Positions 53,472 through 62,298 of a DNA stretch of 64,000 bases are shown here, in pieces. The position numbers were made by a program, and so were the translations under genes. The stretch is from Streptomyces sp. NRRL S-337. Its GTDB lineage: Bacteria > Actinomycetota > Actinomycetes > Streptomycetales > Streptomycetaceae. The notes beneath the pieces are model-generated. The model worked only from the letters and a program-made list of their open reading frames with translations, ran no database searches and was not told the origin of the DNA. The DNA lies in NCBI RefSeq assembly GCF_000720175.1, contig NZ_JOIX01000001.1, forward strand, positions 124,001 through 188,000, in the 5' to 3' direction. Each line of letters begins with the position of its first letter. Position 1 is the stretch's first letter.

Positions 53472-55409
53472 ATGGCCACGCACGCCATGGAAAAGGTGTA
53501 TTCGGGGAACGGCACCGTACGGCTGCACCGGGCCGGGGACGTGACCGACCCCGACACCTTCCGGGAACGACGGCGCACCCGCAGACGACGCCTGGCCGAG
53601 TATCTGGCCGACGGCCGGGCGAAAACCCGCTATTTCCCGGTGCTGTCCGTACTGGCACCCGTCATGACCCAGTCCGAAGGGGAAATCACCTACCCGGGCG
53701 ACCCGATGTGCCTCTACACGGCGCTGAGCCTCGCCGTGCACCGGGCGGTGGCCGACGCCGGCCCCCTGGCGGACGCCGCGCACTACACCGATCTCGCACC
53801 CGAGTGGACCCGCTTCCCGTCCAAGAAGTACCGGCTCTCCGCCGGCGACGACGGATACCGGGCCTACGGGACGGCCCCGAACACCGACCGCACCGTCTTC
53901 GACCCCAGGGTGTGGGACGACACGGCCCGCGCCCTGTGGGTACGGATGCTGCGCGAGGTCCGGCCCCGGGTCGTCCTCATCAGTGCCGTATCGCCCGCCC
54001 ACCGCTATGCGCTGCAGATCGCGGAACTGGCCAAGCGTGAGGTCCCGGACACCTTCGTCATCCTCGGCGGCCGGCACGTCGACGAGACCACCACGGCCAC
54101 CCCCGACGGCCAGGGGCTGCTGCTCAAGCCCAGCAGCCCGCTGGCCGTCATGCAGCAGGGCAAGGTGCCCCGGGTGGTGGACGCGGTGATCAGCGGCGAG
54201 GCCTATCACGCCGTGGACCTGCTGATGCGGGCCCTCGCGCTGGCCACCGACCTCGACCGGCGCCGGGTCGACCGGGACCAGGTGCTGCCGTGTCTGCAAG
54301 GGCTGCTCGCCGAGGAGGGGCCCGGCGCCGGCAACTCCCTCGTCGTCCTGGCCGAGGGGGACACCCTCGACGCGGTACCCCTGCGCGGCGGCGCACTCGA
54401 CCTCGCCACTCTGCCCTCGCCCTACGAGGCCTTCGCCATCCGCTCGCGTTTCCCGATCTTCACCGACCCGGAATCCGGGGAGGTACTGCGCACCGCCCAT
54501 TTCATGGTGTCCAACGCCTGCCCTTACCGCTGCAATTTCTGCTCCGAGTCCGCGCAGTTGAGCAACGGCCTCAAGCGGTTCAAGGACGATGCGATCGGCA
54601 CGGCGGTCCAGCGGGTCTGCGAATACGTCGGCTACGGCGCCGCATCGCTCTTCTTCGACGATTCGGTCTTCTGGAGCGGCCGCTACCGCGACATCGAAAA
54701 TTTCTGCGAAGAACTCAGCCGTATACGCCGTACCACGCCCACCGAAATCGACGCCCGTTACCGGCACTTCCTCCCTCACGACGACGACATCGAGCGGCTG
54801 CACGGCCTCCAATGGGGCGCACAGCTGACCGTCGACACCCTCGTCGCACTCCATTCCGCGGAGGAATCCCACAGCATCCTGCGGCAGATGAAGGAAGCCG
54901 GCTGCACCTATGTCTACATCGGCATCGAAAGCATGTCGACGCAGGTCATGACCCATATCCACAAGAACCTCCGCCGGGACGAGCGCAAACCCTGGCGGGA
55001 AAAGGTCCGGGAAGCCGCCGCGCTGGTCAAGGCGCACGGCCTGCAATTGGGCACCTCCGTCCTCTTCGGCCTGGACGGGGAAACCCGGTCGAGCATCGAC
55101 GAGACCATCCACGAGGTCGGCCGGCTCATCGATGACAAGCTCATCGATCTGGCCAGCCCGAACATCCTCACCTACCACCCCGCGACACCCGTCACCCGGG
55201 CCCACGGCATGCAGGACCGGCTCGACTACCACTCCCCGCGCATCGACAACCGAAAGCCCTACATCTATTTCGAGGAAGCCTTTCCCGACGTCGTCTCCGT
55301 CCTGCTGACCGAGGACGACATCTGGCACATCCACCACGAGACCCGGCACCGCTGGGGCGGTGCCCGCAATGACGCGGCCCCGGTCCCCGTCGAGGCCGGC
55401 GCGGAATGA
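53472..55409 (+). CDS. B12-binding-type radical SAM enzyme
   Basis: The ATG at 53472 follows GGAGGT. The 645-residue protein has an N-terminal Rossmann-like region (RPRVVLISAVSPAHRYALQI ... FVILGGRHVDE, ~165-205) in the place of a cobalamin-binding domain, but without the DxHxxG lower-ligand motif. The radical SAM core has the [4Fe-4S] motif NACPYRCNFCSES (Cys350, Cys354, Cys357; C-x3-C-x2-C), then LFFDDSVFWSG and YVYIGIESMS. Family members methylate unactivated carbons or rearrange skeletons. Coupled to the LeuA homologue (10-base gap), it probably builds or modifies an amino-acid precursor (inference). Confidence 0.9.
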   Translation: MATHAMEKVYSGNGTVRLHRAGDVTDPDTFRERRRTRRRRLAEYLADGRAKTRYFPVLSVLAPVMTQSEGEITYPGDPMCLYTALSLAVHRAVADAGPLADAAHYTDLAPEWTRFPSKKYRLSAGDDGYRAYGTAPNTDRTVFDPRVWDDTARALWVRMLREVRPRVVLISAVSPAHRYALQIAELAKREVPDTFVILGGRHVDETTTATPDGQGLLLKPSSPLAVMQQGKVPRVVDAVISGEAYHAVDLLMRALALATDLDRRRVDRDQVLPCLQGLLAEEGPGAGNSLVVLAEGDTLDAVPLRGGALDLATLPSPYEAFAIRSRFPIFTDPESGEVLRTAHFMVSNACPYRCNFCSESAQLSNGLKRFKDDAIGTAVQRVCEYVGYGAASLFFDDSVFWSGRYRDIENFCEELSRIRRTTPTEIDARYRHFLPHDDDIERLHGLQWGAQLTVDTLVALHSAEESHSILRQMKEAGCTYVYIGIESMSTQVMTHIHKNLRRDERKPWREKVREAAALVKAHGLQLGTSVLFGLDGETRSSIDETIHEVGRLIDDKLIDLASPNILTYHPATPVTRAHGMQDRLDYHSPRIDNRKPYIYFEEAFPDVVSVLLTEDDIWHIHHETRHRWGGARNDAAPVPVEAGAE

Positions 55410-55419
55410 GGAGAACCTG

Positions 55420-57228
55420 ATGCCCGCTTCCCTCCCTGTCTCCGGTCAGCCTCTGCAACAGCCCTCGGGCATGCCCACCCAGAGATACACCGCTTATCCC
55501 CGGGTCGACCTGCCGGACCGTTCCTGGCCGGCCGCCTCCCTCACCCGAGCCCCGCAATGGTGCGCGGTGGACCTGCGGGACGGGAACCAGGCGCTCGCCG
55601 TCCCCATGGACCTCGCCCGCAAGCGGAAACTCTTCGAACTCCAGGTCCGGATGGGATTCAAGGAGATCGAGGTCGGCTTCCCGGCGGCCAGCAAGACCGA
55701 CTTCGATTTCATCCGGCTGCTCATCGAAGAGGACCTGATACCGGACGACGTCGCGATCCAGGTGATCATGCCGGCCCGCGAGGAACTCATCCACCGCACC
55801 TTCGAGTCCCTGGCCGGCGCCCGCCGCGCGATAGCCCACCTGTACAACTCCACGTCCTGTCTGCAGCGGGAGGTGGTGTTCGGGATGGACCGCGCACAGA
55901 TCAAGGACCTGGCGGTGCGCAGCACCCGGCTGTGCAAAAAGCTCACCGAGGACCTGGGCAGCCCCGGCATCCGCTACGAATACACCCCGGAGTCCTTCAC
56001 CGGCACCGAGCTGGACTTCGCACTGGAGATCAGCAACGCGGTCGCCGACGTATGGGACCCCGGCCCGGATCACAAAATGATCCTCAACCTCCCCGCCACC
56101 GTGGAGATGTCGACCCCGAACATCTACGCCGACCAGATCGAATGGATGCACCGCCACCTCGACCGGCGGGACTCCCTCATCCTCTCCATCCACCCCCACA
56201 ACGACCGCGGCACCGCCGTCGCCGCCGCCGAACTCGCCTGCATGGCCGGCGCGGAACGCATCGAGGGCTGTCTCTTCGGCAACGGCGAACGCACCGGCAA
56301 CGTCGATCTCGTCACCCTCGGACTCAACCTCTTCACCCAAGGCGTCGACCCGATGATCGACTACTCGGATCTCGCGGAGGTCGCCGCCACGGTCGAATAC
56401 TGCAACCGGCTGCCGGTGCACCCCCGCCACCCGTACGGCGGAGAACTCGTCCACAGCGCCTTCTCCGGCTCCCACCAGGACGCCATCAAAAAGGGTTTCG
56501 AGGCCCTGGAACACCGGGCCGCCACCACCGGCACACCCCTCGCCCGGCTGCCCTGGGCCGTGCCGTACCTCCCGATCGACCCCAAGGACATCGGCCGCGA
56601 CTACGAAGCGGTGATCCGGGTCAACTCCCAGTCCGGAAAGGCCGGTTCGGCGTACCTGCTGAAAACCGCATGCCACCTGGACCTGCCGCGCCCGCTGCAG
56701 GCGGAATTCGCCCGGATCATCCAGGAGCACACCGACGGCACCGAGGGAGAGCTGTCCGCCGACGAAGTCTGGTCGGCATTCCGCCGCACCTACCTGGAAG
56801 CCACCGGGCCGCTCGCCCTCCTCGACCACACCGCGCGGAGCTCCGACGACGGCGCCACCCGGTTCCTCACCTGCACCCTGCTGACCGGCACCGGCGACAC
56901 CCTGACACTGCACGGCTCCGGCTCCGGCTCCGGCTCCGGCCCCGCGCTCGCCGACGCACTCCTCAACGGCCTCGCCACGACGGCCCACCCCGAGCCCCTC
57001 GACCCCACCGCCCTCGCACTCGGGGACCTCACCCAGCACCCCCTCCCCCCGGACGACGACCGGGCCCCGCGGTTCGCCGCCTACGCCCGCATCGACCACC
57101 ACCAGCGCGCCGCCTGGGGCGCCGGGATCGCCCCCGATTCCGCCACCGCCACCCTGCAGGCCGTCCTCAGCGCGGTGAACCGCCTTTCCGCAGAAAGCGC
57201 CGGAGTCTCGTCAGCGGCCAGGTGTTGA
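55420..57228 (+). CDS. 2-isopropylmalate synthase homologue (type II LeuA)
   Basis: The ATG at 55420, after GAGGAG, gives 602 residues. The HMGL-type TIM barrel has VDLRDGNQAL at the N-terminus, KEIEVGFPAASKTDFDFIR, and the metal-binding HPHNDRGT with GNGERTGNVDLVTL. The C-terminal LeuA regulatory domain (~480-595) is present, with a GSGSGSGSG linker encoded by a short tandem repeat. This enzyme condenses acetyl-CoA with a 2-oxo acid. Its place in an operon with a radical SAM enzyme inside the NRPS cluster argues for a pathway-specific homologue making a chain-extended amino acid, or for a copy resistant to leucine feedback. A simple primary leuA cannot be excluded. Its 3' end overlaps polX by 62 bases. 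Confidence 0.9.
   Translation: MPASLPVSGQPLQQPSGMPTQRYTAYPRVDLPDRSWPAASLTRAPQWCAVDLRDGNQALAVPMDLARKRKLFELQVRMGFKEIEVGFPAASKTDFDFIRLLIEEDLIPDDVAIQVIMPAREELIHRTFESLAGARRAIAHLYNSTSCLQREVVFGMDRAQIKDLAVRSTRLCKKLTEDLGSPGIRYEYTPESFTGTELDFALEISNAVADVWDPGPDHKMILNLPATVEMSTPNIYADQIEWMHRHLDRRDSLILSIHPHNDRGTAVAAAELACMAGAERIEGCLFGNGERTGNVDLVTLGLNLFTQGVDPMIDYSDLAEVAATVEYCNRLPVHPRHPYGGELVHSAFSGSHQDAIKKGFEALEHRAATTGTPLARLPWAVPYLPIDPKDIGRDYEAVIRVNSQSGKAGSAYLLKTACHLDLPRPLQAEFARIIQEHTDGTEGELSADEVWSAFRRTYLEATGPLALLDHTARSSDDGATRFLTCTLLTGTGDTLTLHGSGSGSGSGPALADALLNGLATTAHPEPLDPTALALGDLTQHPLPPDDDRAPRFAAYARIDHHQRAAWGAGIAPDSATATLQAVLSAVNRLSAESAGVSSAARC
56914..56937 (+). repeat. Four-copy GGCTCC tandem repeat inside the LeuA homologue
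   Basis: Four exact copies of GGCTCC, plus a fifth unit with one change, encode the Gly-Ser run in the regulatory domain. A hexamer repeat is length-variable without frameshift. Confidence 0.85.
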
Positions 57229-58900
57229 TGACGTCGTCCTTCGTGAGCCAACCGCGCTGCGCCGTGCCCACGCCGTACCGCAGATAGGGCAGATGCGTGG
57301 TGGAGTGCGCATCCGAATTCACCGCGAACTTCACGCCGTGGCGCTTGGCGCGCAGGATGTCCTCGTCGCACAGGTCGAGCCGTTCGGGATGGGCATTGAT
57401 CTCCAGCGCGGTGCCCGTCCTGGCGCAGGCCGCGAAGACCGCGTCGAAATCGGCGTCGATTCCGGGGCGTTTACCGATCCGGCGCGTCGTGGGGTGACCG
57501 ATCACGGCCACGTACGGATTCTCACAGGCGCGGATCAGGCGCCGGGTGAGGGCCTGCCGGCTCTGGTTGAAGTGCGAGTGGACGGAGGCGACACAGAGGT
57601 CGAAGCCCGCCAGGAATGCGTCCGGCCAGTCGACCTCACCGTCCGGGCCGATGTTGAGTTCGGTGCCGTGCAGCAGTCGCATCCCGTGGTACCGGCGGTC
57701 CAGCGCACGTACCTCCTCCCGCTGCGCGAGCATCTTCTCGTCCGTCATGCGCTGCATATAGAGGTTCGGAGCGTGGTCGGTGACGGCGTAATAGGCATAA
57801 CCGCGTTCGGCGGCCGCGGCGACCATGTCGTCCAGGGACGAGAGACCGTCGGTGAGGTCGGTATGGGTGTGCAGATCGCCCCGGATGTCGCGCTCGGTGA
57901 CGAGGTCGGGCAGTTCGCCCCGGAGCCCGGCCGCGACCTCACCGCGGTCCTCCCGCAGGGTCGGCGGGATCCACGGCAGCCCGAGCCGGTCGTAGATCCC
58001 CTCCTCCGTCTCCGAGGTGATCATCTCGCCGCTCTTGGCGTGGAACAGCCCGTACTCGGACAGCTTGAGCTTGTGGCGCACCGCGATCGCCCGGGTGCGG
58101 ATGTTGTGCGCCTTCGACCCGGTGAAGTACTGCAGTCCCGCACCCCAGGACACCGGCGGCAGCACCCGCAGGTCCACCTGCAGCCCCTTGGTGGTGCGGA
58201 TCGACGTCTTCTTCTCCCCGTGCGCGATGACCTCGGCGGTGTACGGAAGCTCGGCGAGCGCCGCCATGAACGGCGCGGACCGCTCCGCCGCGACCAGGAT
58301 GTCGATGTCCCCGATCGTCTCCCTCATCCGGCGCAGCGACCCCGCGTACGTGCACCGCCTGCACCCACGGATCCCCGACAGTTCGGCGACGATCTGTTCC
58401 GCCAGCTCCATGGCGGCACCCAGCAGGATCCGGCCTTCCCCGGCCTTCTGCATCAGAGAGATGCCGTGCAGGATGTTCTCCTCGGTCTTCTCACCGAACC
58501 CCTTGAGCTCCCGCAGCCGCTCCTCATGGACGGCGTCGAGCAGTTGGTCCACAGAGGTGATGCCCAGCACCTCATAGAGGACCATCGCCTTCCGCGGCCC
58601 CAGGGTGGGGATGCTGATCAATTCCCGGACCCCGGCGGGGACCGATGCCCGAGTCTCCTCGATGGTGGCGACCCGCCCGGACCGCAGATATTCGACGATC
58701 TTCTCCGCGATCGAGGCGCCGACGTGCGGAATCTCCCGCAGCCCCGGCACATCGAGCTGGGTGACGTCGACGGGGTAGCCGCCGACGGCGCGGGCGGCCT
58801 TCTCGTAGGCACGGGCCTTGAAGGCGTCGCCACCACTGATCGCGATGAGGTCGGCGTACTCCTGCAGCAGCGCCTCGACCTCCTCGTTGGCGCGGACCAT
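57167..58900 (-). CDS. polX: PolX-family DNA polymerase/3'-5' exonuclease
   Basis: The ATG at 58900, after GGAGGT, gives 577 residues, the normal PolX length. The N-terminus is a Pol-beta-type polymerase: helix-hairpin-helix segments (VDVTQLDVPGLREIPHVGASIAEKI), GPRKAMVLYE, and the nucleotidyltransferase GSLRRMRETIGDIDIL with metal-binding aspartates. The C-terminal PHP domain has DLHTHTDLTDG, ITDHAP-like VTDHAPNLY, HGTELNI and VNSDAHST. It acts in base-excision-type repair. It is unrelated to the peptide cluster and probably marks its right border. Confidence 0.95.
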   Translation of the reverse strand: MVRANEEVEALLQEYADLIAISGGDAFKARAYEKAARAVGGYPVDVTQLDVPGLREIPHVGASIAEKIVEYLRSGRVATIEETRASVPAGVRELISIPTLGPRKAMVLYEVLGITSVDQLLDAVHEERLRELKGFGEKTEENILHGISLMQKAGEGRILLGAAMELAEQIVAELSGIRGCRRCTYAGSLRRMRETIGDIDILVAAERSAPFMAALAELPYTAEVIAHGEKKTSIRTTKGLQVDLRVLPPVSWGAGLQYFTGSKAHNIRTRAIAVRHKLKLSEYGLFHAKSGEMITSETEEGIYDRLGLPWIPPTLREDRGEVAAGLRGELPDLVTERDIRGDLHTHTDLTDGLSSLDDMVAAAAERGYAYYAVTDHAPNLYMQRMTDEKMLAQREEVRALDRRYHGMRLLHGTELNIGPDGEVDWPDAFLAGFDLCVASVHSHFNQSRQALTRRLIRACENPYVAVIGHPTTRRIGKRPGIDADFDAVFAACARTGTALEINAHPERLDLCDEDILRAKRHGVKFAVNSDAHSTTHLPYLRYGVGTAQRGWLTKDDVINTWPLTRLRRFLRKGGSPR

Positions 58901-59162
58901 ACCTCCAGGGTGCGCCCGTATCCGCCCCGCAGCACGGCCGGCCGTCACCGTCCGCGCACGACCGTCACCGACGGGCCCGCTCCGAGCGGGACGCGCCCGC
59001 ACGCCCCTGAGCCGGCCGGACGCCCCTTCCCCGCCCGAGCCGTGCCGCGTAGAGGGGGCCCGACGACGCGGCGCGCCCTCCGCGCTGCCCGAGCGGGCGT
59101 TACGGTCGAACTCCTCGGCCGGTGCCGTGCCGGCCGTACGCGGTGATCGGAGGTCGAACCGG

Positions 59163-60152
59163 ATGCTGGTGGTGGGGCGCTCGGAGGTGGCGGCGCTGCT
59201 CGACATGGACGCGCTGATCGATGCGCTGGCGTCGGCGATGACCGACCTCAGCGCCGGCCGGGCCGCCGCGCCGGACCGGGTGGCGGCGATGGTGCCGGAG
59301 CGGGCGGGCTTCGTCGCCGCAATGCCGGGCTATGTGCCCTCCGCGGGGGCGCTGACGAGCAAACTCGTCTCCGTTTTCCCGCGGAACGCCGGTACGCCGT
59401 TGCCGACCCACCAGGCGCTCATCGTCGCCTTCGACCCGGACACCGGCGAGCCCGTGGCCCTGCTGGACGGTACCGCGATCACCGCCGCGCGGACCGCCGC
59501 CTGCTCGGCGCTCTCGGCGCGGCTGCTCGCCCGTGCGGACGCGTCGGTGCTGGCCCTGCTGGGCACCGGCGCTCAAGCCCGGTCCCACGCCCGCGCGATG
59601 TGCCGGGTCCGCCCCCTCCGCCGCATCCGGGTGGCCGGCCGCAAGCCGGCCCACGCCACCGCCCTCGCCGCCGAACTCTCGGCCGAACTCGGTATCCCCG
59701 CCGAGGCGGTGGCCACCTACGCCCAGGCGCTCGACGGTGCGGACATCGCCGCGGCCACCACCCACGCCGTCGACCCCGTCGTCCGCCGCCCCTGGCTGAC
59801 CCCGGGCGTCCACATCACCTCGGTCGGCTTCAACCCCGCCGGCCGCGAGATCGATGACGCCACCATCGCCGACGCCCTGGTCTGCGTCGAATCGCGGCAG
59901 GCGGCCCTGGCCCCCTTCCCCGCCGGGAGCAACGACCTGCTCCACCCGATCCGCGACGGCGTCATCACCGCGGACCATGTGCACGCCGAACTCGGCGAAC
60001 TCCTCACCGGGAGCCGGCCCGGCCGCACCGCACCCGACCAGATCACGCTCTACAAGTCCGTCGGCGTAGCCGTCCAGGACGCCGCGGCGGCAGCCCTCGT
60101 CGTCGAAGCCGCCCGGGAACGCTCCGCAGGAACGCACATCGACCTGGGCTAG
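59163..60152 (+). CDS. Ornithine cyclodeaminase/mu-crystallin family protein
   Basis: The ATG at 59163 lies nine bases after GGAGGTCGAACC's AGG core. The 329-residue protein has the family pattern: ALTSKLVSVFPRN near the substrate site, LLDGTAITAARTAACSALSARLL, the NAD-binding LLGTGAQARSHARAM, and ITSVGFNPAGREI. Members include ornithine cyclodeaminase, alanine dehydrogenase, ketimine reductase and SbnB-type enzymes, which cannot be separated by eye. It is monocistronic, divergent from polX and near the NRPS cluster, so a role in precursor supply is possible but unsupported. Confidence 0.85.
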   Translation: MLVVGRSEVAALLDMDALIDALASAMTDLSAGRAAAPDRVAAMVPERAGFVAAMPGYVPSAGALTSKLVSVFPRNAGTPLPTHQALIVAFDPDTGEPVALLDGTAITAARTAACSALSARLLARADASVLALLGTGAQARSHARAMCRVRPLRRIRVAGRKPAHATALAAELSAELGIPAEAVATYAQALDGADIAAATTHAVDPVVRRPWLTPGVHITSVGFNPAGREIDDATIADALVCVESRQAALAPFPAGSNDLLHPIRDGVITADHVHAELGELLTGSRPGRTAPDQITLYKSVGVAVQDAAAAALVVEAARERSAGTHIDLG

Positions 60153-60188
60153 CACCAGGGCCACCACGGCGTCGGCCTCCACCGGGCC

Positions 60189-61700
60189 CTATACGCCGGT
60201 CGCCTCGTAGTCGGGGGCTGCCACCGGGGTCGTTCCGGCGGGCGGGCGCATGGCCAGGGTCAGTACGGCCAAGCCGGTGAAGATGACCGAGGCAGCCAGG
60301 CCGGTGACGTGCAGGCTGGTGGTGAAGGCCGCCCGCGCGGTGTGCAGCAGTTCGGCGGCCTGGCCGGTGGGAAGGTGCCGGCCGGCGGCGACCGCGCCGG
60401 CCAGCGAGTCGGACGTGCCGTCCATCCGGTTGCGGTAGACCACCGCGGCCACCAGGCCGAGCAGTGCGAAGCCGAGCGAACCGCCGAAGTAGTTGCCGGT
60501 CTCCGACATCGACGCCGCCGAGCCGGCACGTTCCGGCGGCACGGACCCGACGACCAGCCCGGTGCCCAGTGCGAACAGCGGGCCGGTGCCCAGTGCCAGC
60601 ACGGCGATGCCGGTCATCACCAGCGGCAGGGCGCTCGCGCCGCCGGGACCGACGACGACCAGCAGCAGGCTGCCCAGCGCCGACCCCGCCAGCCCGCCGG
60701 CGATCGCGGTGGTCTGCTTCATCCGCCGGGCCAGCGCCGGCGCGGCCATGGTGCCGACCGCCACGCCCAGGCCCATCGGTGCGAACAGCAGCGCCGACGC
60801 GACCGGCGAGAAGCCCAGCACACTCTGCAGGTACTGGGTCACCAGCAGGCCCGTACCCGCCATGGCGAGCCCGGCGAAGACCAGCGCGACGAGCACGGCG
60901 GTGAACGGGCGGTTGCGCAGCAGCCGCAGGTCCAGCAGCGGCGTCTCCCGCCGCAGTTGCCGGCGTACGAACAGCCATCCGGTGGCCGCGCCGACGACGA
61001 GGGCCAGCGCCGGCACGACCGGGACACTTTCGACGGCCAGCTGCTTGATGCCGTAGATCATCAAAAGCACCGCCACGAGCGACAGCCCGACGTCGGCCAG
61101 GTCCAGCCGGCCGGCCCGGTCGCTGCGGAACTCCGGCAGCAGGACCGGCCCGGCGAGCAGCAGCACCGCCATCGCCGGCACGGCGACCAGGAACACCGAT
61201 CCCCACCAGAAGTACTGGAGCAGGAACCCGGCGAGCACAGGGCCGAGCGCGCCACCGGTGAACTGGCAGGTCGCCCAGACCGCGATGGCCTGCCCGCGCC
61301 GTCGTTCGTCCCGGAACATGTTGGTGATCAGGGCAAGGGTGGACGGCGCCAGGGTCGCGCCGGCGACGCCGAGCAGCGCACGCGCGACGATGAGCATCAG
61401 CGGGCTGACCGCGAAGGCGGCCACGACCGACAGCACCGCGAACGCCGCTCCGCCGATCATCAGCAGCCGTCGGCGGCCGATCCGGTCGCCGAGCGTGCCC
61501 ATCGTGATGACCAGCCCGGCCACCATGAGGCCGTAGCTGTCACTGATCCACAGCTGCTGGACGCCGGTGGCACCCAGGTCGGCGCTGAGCCGGGGGAGCG
61601 CCAGGAGCAGCGCCGTCATGTCCATCGCGACGAGCAATGTCGGCAGCATGAGGACGACCAGCCCCAGCCAGGCCCGGCGGGTTCGCGGATCCGAAAGCAC
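60189..61700 (-). CDS. DHA2-type MFS drug exporter (14-TM class)
   Basis: The GTG at 61700 has AGGGAG just upstream; the 503-residue protein begins VLSDPRTRRAWLGLVV. It shows about 14 membrane segments, the DHA2 motif with LPRLSADLGATGVQQLWISDSYGL, motif A GTLGDRIGRRRLL and motif C-like GGALGPVLAGFLL. Such proton-driven pumps export drugs and cationic compounds. It is divergent from a DGPF protein/ECF sigma pair and may be controlled by that sigma factor. A 13-bp tandem duplication lies just upstream. Confidence 0.93.
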   Translation of the reverse strand: MLSDPRTRRAWLGLVVLMLPTLLVAMDMTALLLALPRLSADLGATGVQQLWISDSYGLMVAGLVITMGTLGDRIGRRRLLMIGGAAFAVLSVVAAFAVSPLMLIVARALLGVAGATLAPSTLALITNMFRDERRRGQAIAVWATCQFTGGALGPVLAGFLLQYFWWGSVFLVAVPAMAVLLLAGPVLLPEFRSDRAGRLDLADVGLSLVAVLLMIYGIKQLAVESVPVVPALALVVGAATGWLFVRRQLRRETPLLDLRLLRNRPFTAVLVALVFAGLAMAGTGLLVTQYLQSVLGFSPVASALLFAPMGLGVAVGTMAAPALARRMKQTTAIAGGLAGSALGSLLLVVVGPGGASALPLVMTGIAVLALGTGPLFALGTGLVVGSVPPERAGSAASMSETGNYFGGSLGFALLGLVAAVVYRNRMDGTSDSLAGAVAAGRHLPTGQAAELLHTARAAFTTSLHVTGLAASVIFTGLAVLTLAMRPPAGTTPVAAPDYEATGV

Positions 61701-61710
61701 GAAAGCTCCC

Positions 61711-61736
61711 TGTTCTCTCGACGTGTTCTCTCGACG
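61711..61736. repeat. 13-bp perfect tandem repeat upstream of the DHA2 exporter
   Basis: TGTTCTCTCGACG occurs twice in direct succession, 10 bases upstream of the exporter start codon on the other strand. It sits in the 226-base divergent gap shared with the DGPF-sigma operon. It may be a recent duplication in the 5' leader or a regulatory site. Confidence 0.75.
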
Positions 61737-61926
61737 TGTCGCCGGTTGGTCGGAGCGGCCGGGAGCTTCTTGACATCGCGGTGACGGAGGCGACGGGGAA
61801 AAAGTCATGGGAAATTTCTGGCCGGGCGAGGTGCCGGGGATGTCAAGACGACGGCGGCGACTCCGACCACCGGTCGAAGGGCCCGGCCAGGGCCCGCCGA
61901 ACCACGAGAAGCACCAGGAGTACGAG

Positions 61927-62298
61927 ATGAAGTTCCTGATCAGCCTGCACATCAACCCGGCCGTGCTGGACGCGCTGACCGACGAGGAGAAGGCGGCGAT
62001 CGGTGACGGCCACGCCACGTTCATCGAGTCGCTGAAGAAGTCCGGCGAGCTGATCACCACGCAGGCGCTGGTCGACCCGTCACAGGCCGCCGTGGTGCGG
62101 GTGCGCAACGGTCAGCCGGTGGTGACCGACGGACCTTTCCTGGAGGCCAAGGAGCACCTGGGCGGCTTCTACCTGGTCGACTGCGAGAACAAGGAGCGGG
62201 CGATCGAGCTGGCCACGCAGATCCCGGACTGCGCGATCGACGGCCTGGGGGTCGAGGTGCGGCAGGTGATGTTCGCTGACGGACAATTGGAGGCATGA
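61927..62298 (+). CDS. YCII-related DGPF-domain protein
   Basis: The ATG at 61927 follows AGGAG. The 123-residue protein contains PVVTDGPFLEAKEHLGGFYLV, which includes the defining DGPF motif, and has the ferredoxin-like alpha/beta length of YCII-related proteins. DGPF proteins are the standard genomic partners of ECF42 sigma factors, and its stop overlaps the sigma gene start (ATGA). Their biochemical role is not established. Confidence 0.92.
   Translation: MKFLISLHINPAVLDALTDEEKAAIGDGHATFIESLKKSGELITTQALVDPSQAAVVRVRNGQPVVTDGPFLEAKEHLGGFYLVDCENKERAIELATQIPDCAIDGLGVEVRQVMFADGQLEA

Noticed and set aside
59163..60152. Ornithine cyclodeaminase-like gene as an SbnB-type diaminopropionate enzyme of the NRPS cluster
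   Set aside because: No SbnA-like partner is present, it is separated from the cluster by polX, and the family cannot be subdivided by eye; kept only as a possibility in the feature entry.
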